Source: Cristatella mucedo
Taxonomy: Eukaryota; Bryozoa; Phylactolaemata; Cristatellidae
DNA length: 64,000 nt
Reading direction: 5' to 3'
Assembly (NCBI GenBank): GCA_009760855.2
Contig: WPIO01000012.1
Location: 4,043,501-4,107,500 of the forward strand
Both the position numbers and the translations under genes were made by a program. The notes below the pieces were generated by a model. The model saw only the letters and a program-made list of their open reading frames with translations, did not search any database and had not been told where the DNA came from. Below, piece by piece: positions 1-11,936 of the stretch. Position 1 is the stretch's first letter, and each line of letters starts with the position of its first letter.

Positions 1-781
1 TTAAAAAGGTAATTCGTCCTTCCTCTAGCTTCCACTTATAAGTAAGTGGTAAGTGAGGAGGATTTTGAAACCTCAGGTATAAATGGGCTGTTTCCTGTTA
101 CTTCAGATATTTTGATCGATGTATTTTTATTAGAAACCTGTGTGAAAACCCTCAAGACTGCGTGCTAGAATGATCATCAATGGTAGGTCAGGAGAAATAG
201 GTGGGCATTTTCCAGATTAATTATTCTACCTATCTTGAATTCACGCCACGTTGTGATTAATACCTATTGTATAGCTTTTGTTCTAGATCAAATTATAACC
301 AGTTAGAGGCTGTATGCGTCAACTAATCCTAGCACACATCGTGCTGGTGGCTTAACTCATTCAAAAAATTGCCAATTTTAACTTTTAGAGCATACAATAG
401 TCAGATTGGTAGGTGACCAATTTCTCTTATATACCCTTAGATGGGTCTCTACTAAATAAACGCTGCATACCCTAACTCTAAATGTGCTTAAAAAAGAGCT
501 TTACCTCTTTAGTATGCAGTTTAATAATTAAATGAAAAGGGATATTTGATTACAATTACTTGTGGATAATTCATGTTTGTGTTTTGAGGAAATTATAAAG
601 ATTCTTGGGCAACTAAATAAATAAGTAACCACAGTTTAATCCGTGAACGCTTTTAGGAAGATTTGCTAAACTTTAAAGTGAAACCTGGGTGTATTTTCCA
701 GTTAAGGGAACACTATTTGAAATTCAATTTACTAATGCAAGACACAAGATAATTTTTGAAGTGTAAAACAACTTTTGCTGC
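1..781. other. No gene seen; AT-rich sequence
   Basis: I see no open frame, RNA gene or recognisable repeat in this AT-rich stretch. It is either intron of the UBR-like gene whose exons start at 3239 or flanking sequence; the window cannot tell which. Confidence 0.5.
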
Positions 782-1294
782 TTACACAGCAAACGTTCTA
801 ACATCAGCACTGATTAATCTATACAAAGGCACAAACAGTTGCTGTCTCAATGTTTTTCGTACGCCCATCTCATTAGCATTCATTCCTGCCCAGTCCCATT
901 CGTGAGGAAAACATTCGTTGTGATTTGTGTCTGGTGCCAGCTCTTGCTTTGCATATTTAAGTAGAAGGAGGAGTTCCCTGGTTGTGTTTGGAAGATATTT
1001 AAATAACAGGATATGCATTTTATGCGAATAGTAGCTAATTCTTTCCCAGAAAGACATATACCACGGGAGAAGGAACTGGCTAATGCTGCATTCTAGGTCA
1101 CAATTAATACCTCGGCCAAGTCTATTTGCTCCACGTTCGCATTCATTGTAGGTCCCAAAAAGATTCTTTGATTCAATGAGGGAAGCAGTTGACATGCAGG
1201 TTATAGGTACTTTGTCTTGGGGTGTGGCGGCGTTTTTAAGTTTTGGTTCTTTTTTATTGGGAAAAAAGGATAGATACACTGCACTTGATTGCAC
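782..1294 (-). CDS. Long unassigned ORF, possible minus-strand exon
   Basis: A 170-codon open frame on the minus strand that I do not recognise. The translation looks protein-like rather than low-complexity: several Trp residues (PWYM, FWER, HEWDW), a hydrophobic Leu-rich stretch (RELLLLLKYAKQEL) and scattered Cys. Its 3' end reads straight into a GTAAGC splice-donor-like sequence (plus-strand complement around 781-787), which would suit an internal exon. I found no convincing 3' splice site at the other edge, so the left limit is uncertain and the first ATG may not be used. No domain is recognised. An ORF of this length is on the border of chance in 64 kb. It could be an exon of an antisense gene, part of an old mobile element, or accidental. 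Confidence 0.3.
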   Translation of the reverse strand: MQSSAVYLSFFPNKKEPKLKNAATPQDKVPITCMSTASLIESKNLFGTYNECERGANRLGRGINCDLECSISQFLLPWYMSFWERISYYSHKMHILLFKYLPNTTRELLLLLKYAKQELAPDTNHNECFPHEWDWAGMNANEMGVRKTLRQQLFVPLYRLISADVRTFAV

Positions 1295-1797
1295 ATATTA
1301 AGCTTACTAATAGGCATTATTGGGAAATCTCATGTAGGGCCATTGAGAGGGTTAGTTACTAATCATAACTGATAGCATAAATAACTTCAATTCATGAGTA
1401 CCGTATTTTAAGGAACTAAACAACGATTGAATCTACTTTTGCTTAATTGGCTGTGAATTAGCAAGTATAATTAAGCCAAAGGAGACTTCCTTGTTAGAAT
1501 TTAGCCCAATAATTCGGGATAAAGCTAAAATATCACCTAAGAGGTAATACATACAAAGTTTATAGTCTACAACTATAACCTCAAGGGCCGGGAATTTTAC
1601 TTTCTTAGGTAAGCCTTTTTATAGACACTACGGACAGCTGCAAATTCCATAGTATTAGCTAAGCACATTCCATATCTGTTTAAAAAACAACAAGAGAAAA
1701 AAAGCCGTAATTTTAAAAGTTAAAAGTGCCATGTTCCTCATAAAAAGAAGCTGGATACCTGGTGAACCTGTTTAAGGAGTTGTGAACATATGGGACT
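1295..1797. other. No gene seen
   Basis: AT-rich sequence without a recognisable gene or repeat. Confidence 0.5.
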
Positions 1798-1823
1798 CCC
1801 TCTCTCTTTCTCTCTCTCTCTCT

Positions 1824-1869
<46 letters not shown>

Positions 1870-1900
1870 CACACACACTTTCTCTTTATCTCTCTCTCAC
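1798..1900. repeat. (CT)n microsatellite
   Basis: An almost pure CT/CCT tract of about 70 bp followed by short CA and CT runs. The Ser/Leu-rich and Arg/Glu-rich reading frames across it are products of the dinucleotide repeat and not genes. Confidence 0.95.
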
Positions 1901-2027
1901 TCAATTTTCTCTAATGGCAGCCACAAAATTCTCGCAGCCATAACTTTGAAGTCGAGATTCCCAAAGGTTTCCCATATTGATTGACCACCCCACCGTGAAA
2001 GGACGTTGAGTATCTGCAGTAGTAGGC

Positions 2028-3105
2028 TTCTAGGCTTTTACTTCTATGTGGTTGACACTAACTTGTACTTAGGTTTTGATCCCTCCTACCCTTCGAGCAC
2101 GTAGATTATCTCAACTCCTTTGCTGCATGTATTGAGGATTTGTCCGCGGGGATGACAGCAAATTTTCATAAATTAAACGACAATATTACAAACTTACTAG
2201 TTATGGGCAAACCAAGTGTGATTCAGAAATTAGGAAGCTGAAACTTTTAAGTCGGCTCTGTCACGACATCTCTCGTTGAAGGTGCTCAAAATTCAGGTGT
2301 CCTGTTCCAAAGTGACCTTTCATTAGGCGGCCATATTGGCTTAAAAAAATCAACTCAGCATACTTTCCTCTACAAAAAGTTGCTACAATTCAGGCTTGCC
2401 AAGATAGGGATACCACATCTAAGTTTGTCCACGCATTTGTGACATCCCATCTTGACTTCTCTAAATCAATACTTGCTGGCCTACCAACCTGTGCAATGAA
2501 GTGCATGAAGGGCTTACAGCTGGTGCAAAAATCACAAGATAAAGTTGTCGGTCGTGAGGGTCCCAATCATCATGTTACACTACTTCTCGCCGACTTACAA
2601 TTGCTATCAGTCAAGCAACGGATCAATCTTAAGGTTTGGGTGCTCACTTTGAGGTCCATTCATTATTTGGAAAGAGGCTATCTACCAGATCTACTTCCCC
2701 AACCAGTTCAAGCATAGTACCAACTGCTTTTTGGAACCTAACAGTTTACCAGAACCCCGTGCAAATCCCAAATTGTTTGGAGACCGTGTATGTAGTTTAT
2801 ATGCTCACATAGCCTGGAAACTACTCCCGACTTCCGTCACGACATCCACTTAACTGACCACGTTAAAAAAGAACTTAAAAATACACACCAATTTATGACA
2901 GCATTTACTTTGTGCCCGTGATTCGTCCTTTGTCGCTTATGTGTGCTCACACTGTTGCCTTCTGCTACTAACAACACTTACCAGCTGACGCTGTGCAGGT
3001 TACCCCTGACCATGTTATTCTTGCTGTTTATAAATCACGATACCACTCACCATTCAACCATTTTCTTTCCAGCCAATGTAGGATAAGAGGAAATGTGTGC
3101 TTTTT
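2028..3105 (+). mobile_element. Degraded LINE 3' part (family 1, L2/CR1-like)
   Basis: Matches the 3' half of the better preserved LINE at 38040-40122, starting just at the FYADD catalytic region and running through the thumb/C-terminal part into the 3' UTR. Conserved words include 'ttactagttatgggcaaacc' and the region coding LLADL..L.VKQRI. Frames are broken in many places and a short open stretch (2439-2717) is only a remnant of the RT C-terminus. Dead, 5'-truncated and older than the elements at 38 and 54 kb. Confidence 0.85.
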
Positions 3106-3238
3106 TAATGTGCACGTGCATTTTTTGCAATGCTGTTTTTCTGAAATTATGATTATATAACAAGAGTCTGCAGCAATGTCTGATACTATGCCAAAGTCTA
3201 AGAAATCTTGGAATATTACGAATTACTTTTTTTTAAAG

Positions 3239-3326
3239 AGCCGTTCGATTATCTGTGCAGAAAATACTGGTTACTTTTCATCACTATTAAACTTGGCTGC
3301 GAACGAGAGTTTTCCCACTGAAGCAG
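3239..3326 (+). CDS. UBR1/2-like E3 ligase, internal exon (most upstream one found)
   Basis: Candidate exon behind a T-rich acceptor (8 T then AAAG) and before a strong GTGAGT donor. It reads SRSIICAENTGYFSSLLN then LAANESFPTEA, ending with one base of a split codon. That base plus the first two bases of the exon at 3881 give GAC (Asp). By position it would match the UBR1/2 segment just before the conserved MQGM region. The frame is also open upstream to an ATG at 3176, so an upstream-extended or first exon is possible, but a true UBR protein should have its UBR box and ClpS-like domain further 5', outside or unseen here. Similarity is weak; the main support is the splice sites and the phase fit. 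Confidence 0.45.
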
Positions 3327-3880
3327 GTGAGTTTGCTTATCCAGTACAAAACTAGCTGAACCAGTTTGTTACAAAAATGTTTGGCTCTTCCTTCACGTGT
3401 TTGTATAGGCTGCAAAGTCCACATTATTTAGGTCACGCCTAATTATTCCTTAAGCTTGTTTGTCTATTTCTTCTCTCTAGTTATAGTTTAAAATTATGCA
3501 AGTATTATTTTCAAGGACAAAAGTAAGATTCTAGCTACTATGAGGTTTCAATCCATGGATTCTTCTAACAAAAATTTATCTGTATGTAATTTTTGAGAAA
3601 AATTCAATAAATACATTGTGAAAAAATGTATTAATAATTAAATTCCATTTTAAAAACTGCTGTATTTTCAATATTTTAAATAGAGACGAGTTCAAGCGCA
3701 AGGACTAGTGCAGCAAACTAAAAGTTAGCCAGCTGCATTCCATGTTCAGGTCACCACCATGCATTCATTGTTGCTGTGCGGTTTGTTCATTTAGTATGTA
3801 CATACTCGCTAGCAATGTCCGACGTTTTTCTCATTTTGTTACATTTTCCTCAATTTGTTAAGATGCACTTCCGTTTCCAG

Positions 3881-3931
3881 ACATTGTGACTCTGCTGACT
3901 ACTTCTTCTGCTGACATGAAGCGACTGCAAG
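3881..3931 (+). CDS. UBR1/2-like E3 ligase, internal exon (51 nt)
   Basis: A short exon between a good acceptor (CACTTCCGTTTCCAG) and a GTAAGC donor. It enters in phase 1, leaves in phase 1, and reads IVTLLTTSSADMKRLQ. The 'LL...M' spacing fits the UBR1/UBR2 stretch that precedes the conserved EP..EAA region. It splices in phase with 3326 upstream and with 17971 downstream (G plus AA gives Glu). The 14-kb intron that follows consists of the tandem triplication described separately. Confidence 0.5.
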
Positions 3932-5551
3932 GTAAGCCAAATCGCACTTGCGTATGAGCGGTGCTTACTGTTAAACTTCAGTAAGTGAGTAAAACTGCAT
4001 CTACACGAACAATAGCAGAGTATGCTACTACGAAATTGTGGAGGCAATAATGAAAGCGAATATAGCATCAAGTAGAGGGCCATGAAGCTTAGTCGTGCGA
4101 ACGCTTACGAATGTAGTAAAAACATGCGAACCCCGAATGCAAAATACTGATAAGGCAAAGAGTATACAAATGTACTGCAATGCACTGGAAACAGCTTAAC
4201 TTATTTGTGATTTAGCATGAAATCTCATTTTACAAGACCTCGTCTCTGGAACGAGATTGCATGATTCTTTCTCTAAGCGCCGATTGAAGCAACAGCAGTA
4301 CGATAACTGAAACATCAAAAAGTAATTAAGTCAAATATTCAGATGAATTTAGCAGCATTTTCTTTTATCTTATGCCATCTCAGGCTCATGTAAATATTTT
4401 CAACCGTGCTCAGCAAAGAGTTTACAGATTCGCAGGTGGTTAGTCTTCATGCTCCAGTAGTTAAATGGTGGGTTGCCAAATAAAGGCAGAGTCCCTCTGA
4501 ACTTAAAGGTATTTTTCGCACCTCTAGCTGCCCAACAATGTCCTTATAGCCACGATTGATTCGTGCAAGCTTTCGGTTGCACTGTGCCACAGAAAGTATC
4601 AACGTAGCTTGTTTTCCCTCCGTACCAAAAACAACGTCAAACCAAGGGAAAGCTAGCATGAATGTTATTATGTGTTATTATTATTTATGCATTCGTACTT
4701 AATTAACTGGCCATCTGTTTCAGTTTCAAGAGCATGATTTTGGTTGAAAATACAATAGCTACATTTAAAATAATAGCCATAGCACACCAAGGTTTTGCTT
4801 TTTTCATAACTGCTTTCACCAGTTTCCGCCTACTCGTGTGTTAAATTCTTCTGAGGGTATTCATTTGAATTTTCTATTCCTCTGCGTAATTATATCCAGC
4901 TGCAAAGGTTTCTGATGGTTTTGGAATTTGGACACCAATTTCTTCTTCTCTCCTGCTGCAGGCTTCTTCAAGTCGCCCTATTCTGCTACTATCATGCTAC
5001 TCACTACCCAACTGTCCTGACTCGGCTAACCTTCACACTTTTAACTTTTTGAGGTTACACATCAAAAGCCTGATGGCTTCTAACGTGCAATAGGCATCTC
5101 TGGGGTGCTCACATTGTCATAATGGCTTCATTGGAGCCTGAGGGGAAGATATACTACATTGCATCGTAAAGATACACCATGCTGATTCCATCGATTTGCC
5201 GTAATAGTCAGCTTCCCGTATGACTTGACAGGGCTCTACAAAACAGGTCCGAGCGGATTCGTGCATTGATTTGACCATCGGCTTCGCTGGTCGAGGTTAG
5301 CAAAATGAGTGAGGCCCGACTTTAAGCAAAAATAGCACACAGATAACCTAGTAAAATGCAAAAAAAGCAAAGGCGAAGTGCAAGTCCAACCCTTGGAATT
5401 AAGCTGTACCGACAGAGCGCCTGACTTTGAAGCCAAGCAAAATAAATTGTCGGATCATAATTATTCGTTTCGAAATGACCTCGAATCCTTTATATTTTTA
5501 GCGGAAAAGGATTCTGACGATGCCTTCTTTGGTAAGCATGATAAGAGATTG

Positions 5552-6575
5552 CTGTATCTGTTGACGACATCAGCACATGGATAGCAGCAAATTTTCTAAA
5601 GCTAAACGACGATAAAACTAACTTAAAAGTTATGGGCAAACCCAGTGTGATTCACAAACTGGAAAGGCTGACGCTCAAAATAGGCTCTGCCAGCACATCT
5701 CTTGTTGAATCAGCTCGAAATCTAGGAGTCATATTATAAAGCCACCTCTCGTTGGACGACTATATATGCCCGACAATCAAATCTGCCTATTTTCAGCTTT
5801 ATAACATTGCTAAAAATCGGGCTTGTTTAGATAAGGACACCACGGCCAAGTTGGTCCATGCATTCGTGACATCCCGTCTCGACCTCTGCAAGTCACTGCT
5901 TACTGGCCTACTGGCATGTGTGATTAGACGAATGCAGCTGGTGCCAAACTCTGCAGCTAAGCTTGTCTGTCGTCAGCTAAGCAGTTGCCACATAGCTCCA
6001 CTTCTCGCCGACCTGCACTGGCTACCAGTCAAGAAACGGATTGACTTTCAAGGTTTTTCGCTCACTTTTAGGTCACTTCATTCTTTGGCTCCAGCCTATC
6101 TCTCAGATATACTCCCTCATCAGGCGAAGCATTGTACCACAGCTTTTTGGAATCCAACAGTCTACAAATACCTGGTACAAACCTCAAATCCTTTGGAGAC
6201 CATGCATTTAGTTTGTATGCTCCAAAAGCCCCGAACTCCCTCCCGACTTGGGTCAGAATAACCCCTGACTTGACTGCATTTAAAAAGAACTTAAAACACA
6301 CACATATTTAGGACAGCATTTAGTGGGTCACTGTGACTCGTCCTTCATGTGCTTATGCGTGCTGACACTGTACATGCTGCCACTAACCACATTTGCATGC
6401 TTACCCTATGCAAGTCACCCCTAACCATGTCATTCATTTTTTTGTTTATCAAGCATGAAATTACTCCCCCATTCAATTGCATTTCCCTTTGCAGCAAATG
6501 TAAAGCGGCTAGAAAGAGATTGAGTTCTCCGAGGGCGCTTTATCCAGTGCATTATTATTATTATTGTTAATATTG
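5552..6575 (+). mobile_element. 5'-truncated LINE (family 1) in duplication copy 1
   Basis: Begins inside the RT C-terminal region (MAANFLKLNDD-like, here interrupted), runs through the LLADLHWLPVK and PAYLSDILPHQ segments and ends in the family 3' UTR with the GCGCTTTATC motif and (ATT)n. The longest remaining frame is 5752-6261. It is flanked by a ~10-bp target-site duplication (taagagattg at 5542-5551 and taagagcttg at 6576-6585). The intact empty site is visible in copy 3 at 16038-16047. Non-coding today. Confidence 0.9.
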
Positions 6576-8361
6576 TAAGAGCTTGATGATTCGCTTCAAA
6601 GTCCAGGTCACTGGTTGAGGCTATGTTGTAGCAACCACGACGGGTGATGAATTTCAGGGCACTGCCTTAAACTGAGACCCGAAACCCTGAGCTTATTAAT
6701 TCCTTACTTTTCGCTGTCTGTCTAGCTGGCAATTTGGCTAGCTTGCACAAACCTTTTTACGTCACTGTAGTTGTGTTCCATCACAGTTTCAAATAAGTTG
6801 TCAACCTCCAGTCTCCTCACTAAACATATAGCCGAATTGAATGTCGTAAATGTAAGCCGAGTTAAAATTTACGCGATATGTGAAATTCCTTTCTTTTTGA
6901 CAGCTTACTGGTGCCACCTCTCTTAGTTAATTATTAACTTTCCAGATACCCGATTTATCACCCATAATCTGAATATTCATTTTCGCTTAAAATTACCACT
7001 TGACGTGGATGAGCGCTTACTTGTATGCTAATTTATAGACATATTTTCACTTTGGGAGAGTCTTAAAAGCCAAAGAGTGAGATTAGGTCATCATTCGTCC
7101 CATCCAAATGTTATATAGCTATACAAAACCTAGTATCAGTTAGCAACCGGACATTTGGTTAGTTTTGCGAGCTGTTTAGCCACTTTAGACTTCTATTATT
7201 TTCCATTATATTCGTATCATTCGTGCACGCATCATTTTAGAAAAAATAAGGTATTAGTCAAGTAAAGGGACAGTAAAGTTATAGTGTCACTTAATTTAAA
7301 TTTTAGAAAAACAGTTTATTTGTTGCAGGCTTAGCTAGCATAATTAAATAATTATGAAACAGATCAGTAAGAACCAGCTGCTTCACCATCTGTACCGTAG
7401 AATCGGAAACGGGTATCATCGTTATATTTCCAAGTCCCCCTAGAGTAGATACTCCAGCCCTTAGTCAAGTCCAACTAGTGTCAGTTTCAAAACATTGCAT
7501 AGAGTCCAATTGAGGCTAAAAATGGTATGCGTTTCGGCATTGGCAAAAAGTAATCACCTGCTCATAGTTTGCAAAAAGTCTTAGAAGTCTCCTTGAGCTG
7601 GTCAATTTTTTCCAACGATAATCACGAGATTACAGGCGCTGGTCAGCAACATGTAATGCAGAGAACTTTGAAGAATTTAAAGCGGGAGCTACTAGCTAAT
7701 AAATTACCTTAACTGTTGTGGCAGCTATATTGAAAGTCGCACGTATCTCTCAGAATAGTTAAATTTAAAAAAAACAAAGACTGTATAGGCAACATAAGGT
7801 TCTTTCCTGTTAATCGTCTTGGTAGTGTCAATTTTAGGTGAGAGCTCAAATTAACTAGGTGCTTGCTAGGGAAAACCATGCATGATGGCGAGGGCTTGCA
7901 GATAGAGGATGCCAGTCTGACTTCCAACGATCATCAGCTACATTCAGTTTATTTATTCTTCGTAATTTTGCCTGCCACTGATTTTGCATCAGTCAAGTAT
8001 GGTGTGTACGTGCGTGGAGAAGGCAAACTTGCTAGGAACGACCGTGAGCTGTAAGCTATAGAGGTAGGAGAGGACATACAGTTTAGTGCCGATGGCTTCG
8101 AGAGTAAAGCTGAGTTTCAATGCAAAATTACCATGGCCACTTAAGGATTTCAGCTAGATAAAACGATAGCCTATTTGTGAATTACGTGCCATTACTTTCA
8201 CTTCTTACGAAATATTTTAGTTTTAAATAATTATCAATGATCACGACAAAGGCCCAGTAAATCATATACCTAGAAATTATGTCAATTCATAACAGGCAAG
8301 TGCTACAAAATTATTTGGCTAACCTAACATGTATATAACTCGTTATTTCTTTTTTTTTCAG

Positions 8362-8435
8362 ACAGAAGAAGCGATTGGACATTTTCAAAACCTGTAGGGG
8401 ACCCAAATCCCGGTAATAAAGGGGCAATGCAATAG
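8362..8435 (+). pseudogene. Decayed duplicate of the exon at 17971 (copy 1)
   Basis: Sits at the same place in copy 1 as the functional exon in copy 3, behind an excellent polypyrimidine-CAG acceptor. In the corresponding phase it reads RRSDWTFSKPVGDPNPG, matching RHRWLFSEPVEQSSG of copy 3 (shared W, FS, PV), then runs into an in-frame TAG at 8433-8435. A GTAATA at 8413 could serve as a weak donor, giving a short alternative exon of different phase, but including it would shift the frame of the downstream exons. I treat it as a dead exon. Confidence 0.6.
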
Positions 8436-8606
8436 CCTCTTACGCATATTGAAGTTACCTGTGTTACTTCCTGCAAAAACTTTGAATTCTGTTGGTGTGC
8501 TTCCCACATATCCACGAAGCAATCAATAATCGACCACAGAGCTGCTTATACCGCTTGTGCGGCTGAGAGATCCCTTGTGTCTGTAATTATATTTATGCTT
8601 AAAATA

Positions 8607-8612
8607 CCTCCC

Positions 8613-8677
<65 letters not shown>

Positions 8678-8988
8678 ATGATATGATATGATATGTATGA
8701 TATGAGAGGCAGATACAGAGACAGAAAGATATATATCTGTCTGTCTCTGACTCTCTCTCTCTCTTTATTGAAAACAACCATAGCATCAATTAGAGAACCA
8801 CGAAGATTAGTCATGTGAACGCAGACGGAACCCTCTCTCTCTCTCGCTCTTTCTCCCTCTGTCTCTCACTATCTCTCCCTCTCAGGCGGTCACCTTCTCG
8901 CTTGCTTTCTGTCTTTTCTCTCTCGCCCTGAACTCTATTACACTCTCACCTTCTCACCATTACACCACATCCTCTATTTAAAGCTGGC

Positions 8989-9039
<51 letters not shown>

Positions 9040-9125
9040 GTCTCTGTCTCTGTCTCTCTCTCTGTCTGTCTCTCAATCTCTGTCTCTCTTTAGCTGTCTC
9101 TCTCTCTCTTTCTCTCTCTTCTTTG
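8607..9125. repeat. CT-rich / (TA)n simple-repeat block between copies 1 and 2
   Basis: Pure CT, then about 40 bp of TA, a short GATAT run, then long CT/CTTT/CTGT tracts. A shorter CT block lies at the same relative position between copies 2 and 3 (13824-13860). The block therefore appears to be part of the repeating unit and may have promoted unequal exchange. No gene. Confidence 0.9.
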
Positions 9126-10562
9126 CTCGCTCTCTCTTCTGCCTTGCACAGCATCAAGCCTGAGGTGGAAATTTACACTGTGTGTTCTGGCATGGGAATC
9201 ATACCAGAATCATCACTCAACTGCACCTCCCACACATGCCCAAGTCACCCATCTGAAGAAAAAGAAATTGATCTGTTTGTACTTTTTCAGAAGCATTCAC
9301 TAAACTAATTTTGGAAAAATATATTGAATATAAAAATATATTAAATAAAAAAATATTGGTAATTACCTTCTGCATTAAAAACTGCTTTAATGCCAGAATT
9401 GCGAAATGCGAATTTTGGAAGCCATGATGAAAGCGAATATAGCATCAATTAAAGAATGACGGAGGTTAGTAAGACGAAAGCTGATGGATATTATAAAAGT
9501 AAGCGAACCCCGAATGCAAAATACTGATAAGGCAAAGAGAATGTATTTGCAATGCCCAAGAAATAGCTTAACTCATTTTCGATTAAGCATGAAATCTAAT
9601 TTTTTACAAGGCGTCGTCTCTGGCAGGAGATTGCATGCTTCTTTGGTTAAGTTCCGACTGAAGCAATAGCAGCATGATATATAACTAAAACATCCGAGAG
9701 TAATTTCATGTATGTCAAATATTCAGGGGAATTTTGCAACACTGTCTTTAATGCTTACATCATCTCAGGCTCATGTAATTATTTACAACACTATTCTGCA
9801 AGCAGTTTATTGATTCGCAGGTGATCAGACTTTATACTCCAGGCGTTAAATGGTGGGTAGCCAAATAAAGGCAGAGTTGCTCTAAACTTGACGGTGTGTT
9901 TTGTTTTGCATTACTAGCTACCCCACAATGTCATTAGAGACACGAATCGTTTGTAAAAACTTCCGCTTACACAGTGCCACAGAAAGTATAAAATTAGTTT
10001 GTATTCGCTCCGTACAAAAAACAATTTCAATCCAAGCGAAAGGTAGCCTGACTTATTATTTGCCCTGAGATTGGAAATATTTTACTATGCATGCTTACTT
10101 AATTAACTGGCCATCTGTTTCATGTTCAAGAGCATTGCTTTGGTTGAAAATACAATAACTAGCTCTAAAATACTAGCCATAGCACACCAAGGTTTAGCTT
10201 CTTTCATAACAGCTTTCACCAGTTTCCGCCTACTCGCGTGTTAAATTCTTCTGAGGGTATTCATTTAAATTTTCTATACCTATGCGCAATTATACTTAGC
10301 TGCAAAGGTTTCTGATGGTTTTGGAATTTGGACACCAATTCCTTCTTCTCTCCTGATGCAGATTAGTGCACACTTTTTTAAGTAGCCCTATTCTGCTACT
10401 ATCATGCTACTCACTACCCAACTTTCCTGACTCGGCTAACCTTCACACTTTTAACTTTTTGAGGTTACACCTCAAAAGCCTGATGGCTTCTAACGTGCAA
10501 TAGGCATCTCGGTGATGCTCACACTGTCCTAATGGCTTCATTGGAGCCTGAGGGGGAAGATA

Positions 10563-10751
10563 ATAATAATAATAATAATATTAATTCACTTGATAAAGTG
10601 CCCTCAGAGAACTCAATCTCTCTCTAGGCGCTTTACATTTGCTGTAAAGTGAAATGCAATTGAATGGTAAGTAAAATCATGCTTGACAAACAAGCAAAAT
10701 AAATAACATGGTTAGGTGTGACATGCACAGGGTCAGCATGCAAATGTGGTT
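10563..10751 (-). mobile_element. Short LINE 3' end, private to copy 2
   Basis: A minus-strand fragment consisting of (AAT)n followed by the reverse complement of the family 1 3' UTR (aggcgctttacatttgc). It interrupts the sequence that reads continuously as 'gaagatatactac' in copy 1 (about 5146-5158). AGATA is duplicated on both sides (10558-10562 and 10752-10756). The comparison proves a recent, 5'-truncated retrotransposition after copies 1 and 2 separated at this position. Confidence 0.9.
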
Positions 10752-11157
10752 AGATATACTACATTGCATCGTAAGGACACACCATGCTGATTCCATCGAT
10801 TTGCCGTAATAGTCAGCTTCCCCGTATGACTTGACAGGGCTCTACAAAACAGGTCCGAGCGGATTCGTGCATTGATTTGACCATCGGCTTCGCTGGTCGA
10901 GGTTAGCAAAATGAGTGAGGCCCGACTTTAAGCAGAAATAGCACACAGATAACCTAGTAAAATGCAAAAAAAGCAAAGGCGAAATGCAAGTCCAACCCTT
11001 GGAATTAAGCTGTACCGACAGAGCGCCTGACTTTGAAGCCAAGCAAAATAAATTGTCGGATCATAATTATTCGTTTCGAAATGACCTCGAATCCTTTATA
11101 TTTTTAGCGGAATCGGATTCTGACGATGCCATTCTTGGTAAGCACGATAAGAGCTTG

Positions 11158-11936
11158 CTGCATCTGTTGATGACATCGGCACATGGATAGAAGCAAATTT
11201 TCTAAAACTAAACGACGATAAAACTAACTTACTAGTTATGGGCAAACCCAGTGTGATTCACAAACTGGAAAGGCTGACGCTCAAAATCAGCTCTGCCAGC
11301 TGGTGCCAAACTCTGCAGCTAAGCTTGTCTGTCGTCAGCTAAGCAGTTGCCACATAGCTCCACTTCTCGCCGACCTGCACTGGCTACCAGTCAAGAAACG
11401 GATTGACTTTCAAGGTTTTTCGCTCACTTTTAGGTCACTTCATTCTTTGGCTCCAGCCTATCTCTCAGATATACTCCCTCATCAGGCGAAGCATTGTACC
11501 ACAGCTTTTTGGAATCCAACAGTCTACAAATACCTGGTACAAACCTCAAATCCTTTGGAGACCATGCATTTAGTTTGTATGCTCCAAAAGCCCCGAACTC
11601 CCTCCCGACTTGGGTCAGAATAACCCCTGACTTGACTGCATTTAAAAAGAACTTAAAACACACACATATTTAGGACAGCATTTAGTGGGTCACTGTGACT
11701 CGTCCTTCATGTGCTTATGCGTGCTGACACTGTACATGCTGCCACTAACCACATTTGCATGCTTACCCTATGCAAGTCACCCCTAACCATGTCATTCATT
11801 TTTTTGTTTATCAAGCATGAAATTACTCCCCATTCAATTGCATTTCCCTTTGCAGCAAATGTAAAGCGGCTAGAAAGAGATTGAGTTCTCCGAGGGCGCT
11901 TTATCCAGTGCATTATTATTATTATTGTTAATATTG
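11158..11936 (+). mobile_element. 5'-truncated LINE in duplication copy 2, internally deleted
   Basis: The same insertion as 5552-6575, with target-site duplication taagagcttg at 11148-11157 and 11937-11946. It lacks the 244 bp corresponding to 5691-5934 of copy 1; the deletion joins two CAGC tetranucleotides. The remaining frame (11303-11623) is identical to the corresponding part of copy 1. Confidence 0.9.

Larger units (their letters stand above)
4030..8520 (+). repeat. Tandem segmental duplication, copy 1
   Basis: First of three head-to-tail copies of a ~4.5-5 kb intronic segment (the others at about 9140-13830 and 13914-18070). Landmarks repeated in order are 'gaaccccgaatg', 'aattaactggccatctgttt', 'gacgggtgatgaatt', 'agggacagtaaagt', 'aaccatgcatgat' and finally a version of the exon at 17971. 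Copy 1 carries a LINE insertion (5552-6575). Its middle part, roughly 5160-7505, is nearly identical to copy 2, while its ends are visibly more diverged. Exact edges need a dot plot. Confidence 0.9.

Noticed and set aside
1713-1984. Opposing Arg/Glu-rich and Ser/Leu-rich ORFs
   Set aside because: Both are translations of the (CT)n/(GA)n microsatellite.
5236-5436. 66-codon minus-strand ORF also present at 10842-11042
   Set aside because: Its conservation only reflects the near-identical duplicated DNA; no family features.
6068-6301. Minus-strand 77-codon ORF repeated at 11430-11663
   Set aside because: Antisense shadow of the LINE RT C-terminus in duplicated copies.
8599-8814. Minus-strand ORF with Tyr/Ile and Arg/Glu repeats
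   Set aside because: Spans the CT/TA simple-repeat block between duplication copies.
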